Positions 11,750 through 22,600 of a stretch of 64,000 nucleotides of DNA are shown here, in pieces. The first letter of the stretch is position 1, and each line of letters starts with the position of its first letter. The notes below the pieces were generated by a model. That model made no database searches and was not told where the DNA came from. It saw nothing but the letters and a program-made list of their open reading frames with translations. This DNA is from Formicarius rufipectus (Eukaryota; Chordata; Aves; Passeriformes; Formicariidae), in assembly GCA_013399695.1 (NCBI GenBank), contig VXAU01001869.1, forward strand, positions 124,001 through 188,000. Direction: 5' to 3'. The translations under genes and the position numbers were made by a program.

Positions 11750-12534
11750 TTTATGAGCATGTGGTGGACAGAAAATTGGATGAAACAGGGGACCTGGAGG
11801 GCTGTAATCAGTGTCACAGAGTCCAGCTGGAGGCTGGTCATGTGTGGTAATTGATACAGGGGTGAGTACTGTTCAGAATCTTTACGAACAGCCTGGATGA
11901 TGAGGTGGGGTGGACCCTCAGCAAGTCTGCAGAGGATACAGAAGTGGATGGATTTGCTGCTACACCAGAGGGTTGGTCTGCCATTCAGGGGGACCTGGAC
12001 AGGACCTGGCCATGCGGTTCACCTAAGGAAGATGTCAAGTCCTGCCCCTGAGAAGGAATAACCCCAAGTACCAGTGCATGCTGAGCCATGAATGGCTGGA
12101 AAGCAGCTTTACAGAAAAGGACCTGGGGGACCTGTAGGACAGGCCCCTTGCAGCAAAGGCCAATAGGGGGAGGGTAAACCAGCAGGTCAAAGAAGATAAT
12201 TCTTTCCCTCTGTCAGCACTGGTGAGGCACATGTGAAGTGCCGGGTCTAGTGCTGGGATCTCCAGTGTAAGACAGATATGCACACAGTGGAGTGAGTCCA
12301 GCAAAAAGCCATACAGCATCATCCTTGCTATAAGAACAGGCTGAGAGAGCTGAATGGTTCAGCCTGGAGGGAAGAAAACCTAGTAATCTTATACGTATGT
12401 ATAAATACCTGATGGGGTGGGAAACAAAGATTGAACCATACTATTCTCAGTGGCACCTAGTGACAGAACAAGGCAAAAAAAAGAAATTGAAATATAGAAA
12501 ATTCCTATAAACATAAATTCCCCTATGTTTTTAC

Positions 12535-12585
12535 CTTTCTTTTTTCTTTTTTTTTNNNNNNTTTCTTTTTTTTTTTTTTTTTTTT
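12535..12585. repeat. T-rich tract with assembly gap inside CR1
   Basis: T runs with occasional C flank the ambiguous bases. The tract ends at AACTGTGAGCATGG, a decayed form of the CR1 sequence after the TTCTTT block, so the tract appears to have grown from the LINE's own short T run. Confidence 0.85.
12556..12561. other. Six-base N gap
   Basis: Six consecutive N bases lie within the poly-T tract. The homopolymer probably defeated sequencing or polishing, so the true length of the tract is unknown. Confidence 0.98.
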
Positions 12586-12874
12586 AACTGTGAGCATGGT
12601 CAAGCACTAGAACAGGTTGCCCTGAGATACTGGCATTTCCACCCTTGGACATATTCAGCATTTAAAAGGACATGGTCCTGGGCAACATGGTGTAGTTGAC
12701 ACTATTCTAAGCAAGGGGTTAGACTAGATGGTTTCTAGACATGCCTGTCAGCCTTACTCTTTCTGTGATTATGTAGGGATCTGCAGACAGTAAACATTTA
12801 TGGAAATAAGGATGGAGTGATTCCAGGTTAAAGTATTGAAAATGGAAGTATTCTCACTTACAGAATCTGAATGT

Positions 12875-13922
12875 CATAGATCACAGAATCATTTCAGTTG
12901 AAAAAGACCTTTGAGATAATTGAGTCCAACTGTTAACCCAGCACTGCCAAGGCCACAACTAAACCATGTAACTAAGCACCACATCTACACTTCTTTTGAA
13001 TGCCTCTGGTGTAGGTGACCCAGTAACTTCCCTGGGCAACGTGTCCCAGCACTTGACATCTCTTTCTGTGAAGAAAGTTTTCCTAATACCCAATCTAAAT
13101 CTCCCCTGGCACAGTCTGAGGCCACTTCTCTCACCATACAGCGTGTTACTTGAGAGAAGTGACTAATCCCCACCTTGCCACAACCTCTTTTCAGGTAGTT
13201 GTAGAGAGCAATAAGGTCATCCCTGAGCCTTCTCTTCTCCAGGCTAAATAACCCCAGTTCTCTCAGCTGCTCTTTGTGCTCCAGATCCTTCAACACCTTC
13301 ATTCCATCATCCACTAAGTGGGTCCCCTTGTCACAGAAGGAGGTCAGTTTGGTCAAGCACGCCCTGCCTTTCATAAACTCATGCTGGCTGAGCCTGATCC
13401 CTGAGTTGTCCTGTACCTGTCCATTTACGGCTTTCAAGATGGTCTACTCCATGACCTTTCCTGGCACCGAGGTCAGATTGACAGGCCTGTAGTTATTTGG
13501 TTTCTCCCTCCAGCCCTCCCATAGATCATTCTCACATTTTCCAGCTGGGACCTCCTCGTTGAGCCGGGACTGCACGTAAATGATGAAAAGTGGCTTGTCA
13601 AGCACTTCTGTCAGCTCCCTCAGTACCCATGGGTGGATCTCATTTGGATCCATATGCTTGTGTGTTTAAGTGGTGTAGCAGGTCAATAACCATTTCCCCT
13701 TAGATTACTGGAGCTTTGTTCTGCTCCCTGTCCTTGTCTACCAACTCACAGGGCTGGGTACTCTAAGAACAACTGATCTTACTATTTAAGCCTGAGGCAA
13801 AGAAACATTAAGTACCTCAGCCTTTTCCTCATTCTTTGTCACTGTTTCCCCCTGCATCCAATAAAGGATGGAGATTCTCCTCAGCCTTCCTTTTGCTGAT
13901 GATTTCTTTATTTATAGAAACA
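12875..13922 (-). pseudogene. CR1 LINE with internal deletion, reverse-transcriptase relic
   Basis: The 3' end is at the left (CATAGATCACAGAATCATTT on the plus strand) and the copy runs rightwards towards its 5' end. On the minus strand 13444-13653 encodes the CR1 block just before the polymerase core (DPNEIHPWVLRELTEVLDKP at its start, NNYRPVNLTSVPGKVME at its end). 12985-13437 stays open for 150 codons and contains SQHEFMKGRACLTKL and later LRELGLFSLEKRRLRDD. In intact CR1 these two blocks are separated by roughly 230 residues including the FADD catalytic box. Here they are joined directly near 13295, so the active site is deleted in frame. The open frame is LINE-derived and cannot be a working polymerase. 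The right boundary, near TTTATTTATAGAAACATAAC, is where similarity to the CR1 I remember ends; it is approximate. Confidence 0.9.
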
Positions 13923-16900
13923 TAACCAACAGATGAGAGAAGAGTACTTATATATATTCTCTCCTCACCCAGTTAAGATTGCTGTCTTAACCTTGGGTCA
14001 CACCACTTCTTCTCAGATAACTAGAAATGGCAGAATACCATCTTCTGGGAGATACTGGTCCTCTGGTCCAGAAGGGGTGTGAAAGAAGCCCTCATTTCCT
14101 CTGCAGTCTTGAGGTAGTTGAAGAGGGACCATAGCATGTCTTCTGCTTTACACGACAGTAAAATTGCCTAGCTTCCTCTATCACCCTAATGGCATGGGAG
14201 TAGGAAAACTTGTATTTTTTCTTGCTTAACTTCTTTATGTCTTGAGCCTCTGCTCACAGAATATATGAAAGAGAAGCCACAAGGTTTGTTTGCCCAGTAC
14301 AGAAAGTGAAAGCAGTAATCAGAGAACACTGAGCAGGTATCTCCCTTGCACATTTTGTGCAGATATTCACATATCACACACATATTCACAACAAAATACA
14401 AATATACACACACATATATAAAAATGAAAACAAACAAACAAAACAACAAACAAACAAACAAAACCCAACAAAAACAAAACAAAAACCAAACCAAACAACT
14501 AAACAAATGAATAAAAACAAAAAACAAACAAACAACAAAAAAAAACCAAACAAAAACCACCAAAACCTGAGTAAGAAAAAGAAGAAAACTATGTGACAGA
14601 AGAAGAGTAAAAAACAAAAAATGAGGATGTAGTGATGGTAAGTGTGAAGAGAACAATATAAAATAGTACACTCAAAGGTAAAATATGGAACCTGACATTT
14701 CTCTCACTTGAAGAAAAACAGAAAGTATGGAAAGACTGGCCAGCTTTTATTACATTCTTTTCTCGAGCATTCAAAGAATTAGTTATTCTGAGGTGCAATT
14801 TTATAAGGTCTTTCAAATGTACCAGGTTCTGAAAATCATAATGTACAAAGTTTAAACTACAGGTTGTTCCTTTTGAAAGCTTTGTAAAACAGGGCATTTT
14901 CACAAGTATGCAGACACAACCTCCCAGCCATCACTGCCACATGATTTCCATTAAGTAACATATGAATAAAAAATCTAACCACAGAAAACTTCACTCTTCA
15001 AAATTCATTCTGAAGCTCACATCCCATCATCACTACAGCTCTAATGTCCCAATCAGAGATGAGTAACAAGTAATAGATTAAAAAGCTCTGAATATGCACT
15101 TGATATTCTCCTCTTCCATTATTCTGTGGCACTCTCTCTGCCTTTTCCATTCTTAGTCACAGGATAAGACTTACAGGAAGAGATTCTTTTCCCATAGATA
15201 TTGCAAATCCAATAGTCTTATTTCCATTATTCAGTTTGATTTCTGTCACCTCTCTCAATTCATTCTCACTGAAACACAAATTTCTTAACATCCATTATAC
15301 AAATGTAACTTCCTCATTATTCACAAGCACATTACTGAATTCATTTTGCACCTGTTTCTCGTCTCCTAGCTAAAATCTCTTTTAAAGAATATCTACACTT
15401 CTCACTCCTCAAATTTTTTCTTTACCCTAGAGCAGGATTTCTTGTTATTAGTTATGATACAATTTCCCAAATCACCTGAAGTACTCCTCAAAACCTCAGA
15501 TTCCACATTTCCTGTTTTATATCTGACATGCCTCTACTCTTAGATTCAAGAATTATAGAGTATAGGGTTCAGACAAGAGGCATTCATTGAAATACTGTAT
15601 GGCCACAGCAGGATAAAAAAAATCCACTACAGAAACAGGGTCTGGACAGTTCATCAAAAGTATAATAAACATATGTTCTCTTAGCATAAGCAGTAAGTAA
15701 ACTGCCTTATGCATACCAGTTTTACTGTCTGCTTCCAATAAATTTATCTCATTTTCACTTTCAATAAAAAATATGGATTTGGGGAGGCATAAAGTGAGTT
15801 CAAGGAAGAATTTTTAAAACTCTCATAAAATGATGGATCTACTAAGTAAATATATTGATTTTGAATGTGATGAAATAGTGAACACTACTCATTGCCTGCG
15901 AAGATGTAGATAGACAAAAGTAATGTCAGGATTTCCCCCAACATGCACTGTTTTTCACTGGTTTCACAATGTGGCCTACAAACTCTTGCTGCGGACTTCA
16001 TTTGGCAAAGAACACTTCAGCCTGGGAGTATTTTCTTGCCACAAATATTTTCAAAACAAACTGAATCTGGGTCATTTTTATGCAGTTAACAGTGCAAAGG
16101 ACATTTTCTATGCTTGTTAGTGGTCTTCAAAAAAAGAGCTTTGATTTTTAAAAATTTGAAACTTGGCAAGTGTTAAATCCATAGAACTGTGCGGTCAAAT
16201 CATTTGGAGTATTCTGAAGGCAAACTTAGTTGAAAATAAAGGGTTTGACTCAGTGACCTTCTAATTTTTTAACAGAATAGTTGCAGTTCTTTTTATATGT
16301 GAGGTTTTCCAAAGTCATTCCTGTTCTCTGAAAGATATTTAAAGATTGTTTTAGCACACTCTTTAGCATAGAGTCCTTTGGCAATGCAAAAGTTGTAAGT
16401 GTATTGGAGAGATGACACCAGAGAAAAATAGCCCACATCAACTCAGACCATTGCTTTGCTAATCTGCATCAACAAACCAGTTTCAACACATTTTAATACT
16501 AAGAACACTACAATATCTATGTTTAGGCTTACTCCTGCTGTCCAGCAGTCACAGCATAGGAATTATCTCATGTTAAATGCAGGAAAAATGGTGAGAGAAT
16601 TAAATCCCAGCTCTGTCTGGGACATTCCTCTACCTGCACCTTTACTACTATCAAAAGACTGGCAAACAGTATCAGGCTACTGTTTACACTTTTGCTACCC
16701 TACTGATTTCGAAACCTATAGTCTCTTCAATAGCTGTGCAGATTCTGTCTTTAGCACTTCTGCAGAGGTGCCAATGACTTCAATGCAATCAGTAACAAAA
16801 AGCCTGAATTTACTTCAGACACTAAAGTGGAGTGGATGTGACTCTACAGACACAGGAAAAGGACCTCTTGAAAGATATACCATTTTACTGTTTGGCATGT

Positions 16901-17500
16901 AAAACACAAATAGATATCCACACCTTTACCTCCTACATACAAAAGGTAGGTCAATTCCATATATTACTCCTGTTAACTGTCCCTTTATTTCTCCCTGGAC
17001 CTGTGGCAGAGGTAACAGAAGGGGACATATGTCTATATTCCATCTACTCAATACCCATCATACCCAGAAGATCACATAACCATCTCCTTTGCTGGTTCAA
17101 GCTAAAATGACAACCTCTGTGTTGGGGATTATGAGGTATAAGCAGATGAACCCTCTTCTGCAACTCTTCACTTCTCAGGCAAGGACCTCAGAGAATTATT
17201 ACTGAATTACTAAGCAATAATTCAACATTTCTGCAAATTGAACCTAAATGCCTGTCTTTTGTAAGGGTGACTTTTAAGAAAGTATAGTAATTCTGCTACG
17301 ACAGTTGGAGCCCTCAGTTATAGAAAGTGTAACCAGGTGCACCTGTGTTTGCATTTAAGTTAGATGTATGGGCATGTACTAAACTGGTTGTCGTCAAGAG
17401 GAAAATGTGGTATCAGAGAGGGTTCTAGAAGCTTAACCATAACCCATAACCACCACCAGATACCTCCAGTCTTTAAGACCAGTCTATCCGTTTGACTCTA
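13923..17500. other. Unique DNA with an AAAC-rich tract
   Basis: No gene is recognised. The long 161-codon minus-strand frame at 14186-14671 is the mirror of the AAAC tract plus its flanks (Phe/Val/Leu/Cys-rich) and is rejected. Frames of 148 and 92 codons between 16456 and 17110 have no recognisable domain and no splice or promoter context that I can see. Confidence 0.5.
14427..14567. repeat. (AAAC)n-rich low-complexity tract
   Basis: About 140 bp of AAAC, AACC and A-run variants, preceded by a short CA/TA stretch. It is not perfect enough to be a simple microsatellite and not attached to any recognised retroelement. Confidence 0.88.
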
Positions 17501-19206
17501 TAGTGCAGATGTTGGAAGGGTAGATGGATTGATGGATGGATGGGTAACAGTTTTGTTAGTTTCTGGAACAGCTCTTGGATTCTGAAACAGCTTTGACAGC
17601 TAGAAGGACAAATGCATGTGATTAAAGGTTAAACACCTTGCACAAAAGGTACCTGCATGTCAAAGTGGATTCTCTGGTGGCTGTAGTTGATGTTTTTAAG
17701 AGTGAGAACTGTCTCTCAGTACATAAATTGGATGCCTGAGGAGTATTTTGGAAGAGCTGATGGTTGTATGCTTGGAAAAAGTCGAGCTTCTAAAAGGATG
17801 TCTGTGGTTGACTGCTTTTCAGTGTCACATGAAGGATTATTCTCTATGGGGAGGCTGGACTGGATTAGGTGGTTTGTTCAGGATTGGCAAGAGTGTTTTT
17901 GCAACCAGTGCCAAGGCTGGAATCAACTGGAGCACTGAAATGAATTAAAATGCCCAGATACTCAGGAGCTCCAAAAGCATTCTGAGGTTTGCAGTATTAC
18001 AAAAATAACGCCAGTAACAATTTTCCCATCTTTAGGAGAAACACATTTAAGAACTTATCTTTCTTAATGTATGTAAAATAACATAAATATAACAACATTA
18101 ACATATAAATAACAGTGACAAAAAAATGTTACATTTTATCTCTAGGCTGTAACAAGCTTTATTTAATACTTGTAAAAGAAAGGGTTCATTTGTCAATGTG
18201 TTCTTTTGTTATGACAAGTGGTACGAACATAAGAAATAGCATGAAATGCATGGATTTACAGAGATCTACATCTCCACAGTCATACAAGGACTCTACATCC
18301 TTCAGAGATGAAAATTATTTCTATAGCTACTCTGTTTTGCCTTTTTTTAAGTAATTCATACTAATATAATGCTTCCATCATTGATGTGTGATTTGGTGCA
18401 GGATATTCACAAATGCATTGATTAGTGGGAATAATTGATCTAAATTTGTAGAATTATAAATTAGTAGCATGATCTTCAAAGGGGTGCCCATAACATGCAA
18501 ATCTCATAAATTTCAGTGTTGATATGTGGAAGTTAAAACACCTGAAGAAGACAGTGAATAGTGCTTTGGACAGACAGTTATACTGTTCATATATTCATAT
18601 GAACTGTAAAATGAGAACAGACAACTATAAACATCTCAATAAGGCACAGTGCCAAAAACAATGAGACTGAAACATTTTTCTGGTGCGATTCCTTTGCAGT
18701 AATTTAAAAGGAATAGTTTAAAAAGTAGAAAGATGTTAACGATTGCTGGCAAGTTACGGGGCAAATGTGCTTTTCCTTAGCAAGCTGTCACTGTGTACAG
18801 AGGTAAAATATATACTTGTGAGCAAAGCAAATACATGCCTATATTTTAAAATATTATGTTTATATTTTATTATGTCCTATTTTTCAAAAGCTGTTAAAAT
18901 AGCATAAAACTAATATTTACTCCTCTATTATAAGCACCAAGCTACACTGCAAACCCAGGACTTACAGCTATACAAACACATCTTTTTTATGTACACAAGG
19001 AGAAATATATCTTGTTGGGAATTTAGTCCAAGTGTGTGGTCATCAAGCTTTAAATCATAGACTAATATGAAGAGGTATGTAAACCATTTAATGTTCTAAT
19101 GTTACTATTATTATTTCTTAAATTATTTTTAAGTACCTTTTTTCACTTCTGATATACTGCCACTTGTAGGGGTGCACTGGTTTGTGCTCCGTTATTTTTT
19201 TTAAAG

Positions 19207-19231
19207 TAAATAAATAAGTAAATAAATAAAA
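19207..19231. repeat. (AAAT)n microsatellite
   Basis: Six AAAT-type units, one changed to AAGT. Confidence 0.85.
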
Positions 19232-19635
19232 TGAAAACTCTAGAAGTGGTGATCTGTTAGGGAGAGACAGAAGATACCCAAGAGAACTAGACTGCAGAAC
19301 ATTCGCTTTCTCTATAATGAATCTCTAGATCCTGGGCAAATGCAATTACAGTCCCTTCCACAGTAGGAACTCCTGTTGTTATTGATACCTTTTATAGTCC
19401 ATGTCACGTAGAGAGAATCCCAGAAGGTTTGTTATTGTAAGAGTAAAGCTGGTTGGATTGAAAATGGAAGCAGGTTGAAAAGCCTGATATTTCTGCTTGC
19501 CACCCCTTAGAAACTGCTTCCAGTACATCAAATGAAAACCACAGAAAAAGTTATGGCACTGGCCTGACTTAAACCAACAAAAACAATCCCAATTGAAAAT
19601 ATAAATCATATTCTTGCACCTTGAATTGCAATGAG

Positions 19636-19672
19636 GAAAAAACAAACAAACAAACAAACAAACAAAAACAAA
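19636..19672. repeat. (AAAC)n microsatellite
   Basis: Uninterrupted CAAA units followed by longer A runs. Confidence 0.88.
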
Positions 19673-22600
19673 AACCCCAAAAGCACCACACTAAATATTC
19701 TACTTAAGCCACTTTTATAACATGCATATTTAACACTGAACAATGCCATAGATCTGTACTTTAGTCAAGAGCTTCACCAGCTATGAAGGCTAAAGTTTAC
19801 CATGTAAGATGTCTGCACCAGGCTCTTCTCCCTCACCTATCCTCTCCTGTCATTCTCCTCTCAGCAGGTCAAAAATTAAAATCAGCTCATGTAGGTTCAT
19901 CTAAACAATTGGGTTGCTTCTAAAAACATAGTTGAGAGAGATATTTTTTCTGTATATTGTTTTTCTGTGTATTTTATTTTTTTAAGATGTTGCATGGTCT
20001 CCAGAAAAACACACATATTGAGCAGGGTCAAGCAAGGCTACATTTACTATGTTTGTGAGAGCCTATTCAAATTTGTCTGCCTAGAGCTGTGGCCTGTGCA
20101 ATGGCTTTTGCCTGTCCTCTGCAGAGAACTGTGCTTCCTCATACATCAGATTTTTGTTAGCACCAAATTCTCCATGGGTGATGTCTGCACTTGTGTGCAC
20201 CCCAGCCCTTGAATCTCCAGTCCTCCAACTGTACCTTCACACATTAAATTGACCTTATTCCAGGACCACTCCCATTGAACCTGGGCACTATGTCTAAGAC
20301 TACAAAGAATCTCTTTCTTTGTGTCCACTCTTCTCCCTGAACTAATGTCCTGTTGACATAGGAGAACAGAAAGCTCTAGATAGGATTCATGTGCCCTAGC
20401 TTTCGCTTCCCGAAAAAAAAGAGATTACAAGACCTGGAATAAACTCTTTACAGTCAGTGGAAAAAGGGTTTTTCTTAAGGGCTAACTGATCTTATGCACT
20501 CTATTTTAGCTGTATCTGATCTTACTTGTTTATTTGATAATGGTATAAGCTGTTCCTGGAAAGGTTTATTTCTCCACAGGAAATACAGGGGAAACTCTGA
20601 GAGGCTAGCTCAGATGTCATTGTCTATGTTTCAGATGATTCAAAAAGGACAGACTAAACTTGGTCATCGTGATGGCATGTAATGAAGTAAATAGTGGATG
20701 GAAGAGGTATCAAGGTTAATATGGAATGTAGGAAGAGGCCAGGTGCAGAAACGACAAAATAAAATAATAAAAGGGGCAGGGGGTTGGGAGGAAATATTTG
20801 AGTGGGAGAATAACCATCAGTTTCAAAGGTATAAAACTCAAACCAGTCTGTAAGCAATGGTTATGTGTCTCCCTTCGGAATGTGGAATTGATCTGAGAGA
20901 GACTGAGTTCTTACTTTCCTCTGTTTTAACAACATGCCTCTGAAACTCACACAGAAAATTACTGCCTTAGTCTTCCTTTAATTTCTAGTGTCTAGAGAGG
21001 GCAGACAATTATTATCACCATCAGTTGCTCCACTAACTCAAATGGGAGAGGTATGAACTGTGAATCCAGACATTTCAACCTATGGTCAGCCTGTGGCTGG
21101 TAGTATGTAAAATACCTTTTCTTGGTTTGCATTTTAAAAGAAGAGACACTACAGAAGTCTTAAGACGAACTCTCAAGAGGTAACAAACATTCCAGTGTAG
21201 ATACTTTTTATTATATCCCAAATAATTAAGATATAGTTTAGGCACAAGACTCTATGTTAGTGTTTGCTGCTTTCAGCAGTTCAGTATTGGTTAGTTTTAT
21301 TGACAAGGTTTAGGCTGAAAAGTGAAGAAGACTTTACTTCCCTGCAGGACCCACAGCTACTTACTTGCAGAAAACTGAAGGTATTTTGGGAAGAGGAGAT
21401 GGAACTACAACAGAAAGGCCATAGGTAAAGGCAGTGGGATTTCAGTGGGGAGAGCCAGTTTCTTCATTTGCCAGTTATAAATTATCTCTAGGGTGCTGGA
21501 TGACCTATGCAAATCCAGTGACTTCATTTTGGGTTGGAGGTGACATGGCAAGAGCACAGCTGCAGATTGAAATCATCATCTATTTTGTCTGGAATATATA
21601 AAATGCTGTGAAATATCCTGAAAATAAAAATTCCAGCCTGGACACCAAAAAATAGGTCAATGTATTTGATAAAGCTCAGCTGGGACAGACATCTCCTACG
21701 AAATTCATCCCTCCTGTTCACCTCAGAGATGGTTAATTTCCAGATGATTGAAACTGGCTTAACTTGTTAACCATGCCTTTATTTCCCGTTTTTAAAACAC
21801 AGATAAAATCTTGTCTTTGTTCCATTGTTCTTCCTCTGTGTCTGATCTGACAATGACTTTTTTAAAGTAGGACCTTTATATCTGAATAGCACTTAACATC
21901 TCTCCTATTGCTTAATATATTTTGTTAATCAATATCTGTAAGACAGTATGAGTGTGGTTCATCAGGCTGAACAGTGGACATTTGCAAAGAAGATATTTCA
22001 CATTTTCTACAGGCACAAGAGAGAAATGTGTGAGTTTCGGCAGTCAGTTCATCTGACCTATTTTAGACATGCCTATTTCCCTTCTCTAGCTATGCAGAGA
22101 CCTTCAGGCAAGTACCACCATTGTAGACATCTACACTGAAGAGGTTCAAACGTGGGTAAAACAGAATCCACCCTTTCAAAGAGAGGCCAGAATTATTAAA
22201 ATTAAATCGGTTTACACAGGAGTTAATTTCCTTCAGGATTTTTAACATCTTCATATACTTTACAATTTTCGACTTCTTTCTCCTTGTTGTCCTTATCTTA
22301 GACAGATTCAGTATATTGAACAAGCACAGATAAGCCTCCATGACTACCTACTTTGACAGATACACAGATAACAATGTACTGTTAGAGTGATTTATCAAGG
22401 TTGAGGTATTTAGAAACAGCTTTAAAGGTGCTTCAAAAGTGGTTTAGTACCACAAAGGAATCATTAAAACATTTATAGTTCTTTCTACTTCTAAGGAGGC
22501 CTCTGGTAGAAAAGAGAGGAAGCAAGGAAGAAAGAATGGTAATATAAGTACAAAACCTCAGTGTTAACTAAATGTCAAAAATAAGAAAAGAAGAGTACAT

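Larger units (their letters stand above)
11750..12775 (+). pseudogene. CR1 LINE 3' half, decayed ORF2 reverse transcriptase
   Basis: This plus-strand CR1 runs from the middle of the reverse-transcriptase coding region (GTCCAGCTGGAGGCTGGTCA block near 11820) to the 3' end (TTCTGTGATTATG near 12765). Successive recognisable CR1 blocks are GAATAACCCCA (about 12056), AGAAAAGGACCTGGG (12113), GCTGAGAGAGCTGAA (12340), GTTCAGCCTGGAGG (12357) and AGAACAGGTTGCCC (12609). The catalytic FADD motif is altered: GCA GAG GAT at 11929-11937 reads Ala-Glu-Asp. Frameshifts and stops are frequent, so nothing is translatable. A T-rich expansion and the assembly gap lie within it at the position that normally encodes Asn-Phe-Phe-Thr-Val. 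Its 3' end points at the next CR1, about 100 bp away and inverted. Confidence 0.9.

Noticed and set aside
14186..14671. 161-codon minus-strand frame
   Set aside because: It is largely the complement of the AAAC tract, giving Phe/Leu/Val/Cys-rich low-complexity sequence; it is not a gene.
16456..16902. 148-codon plus-strand frame
   Set aside because: No domain recognised, and a second frame overlaps its end; nothing distinguishes it from chance.
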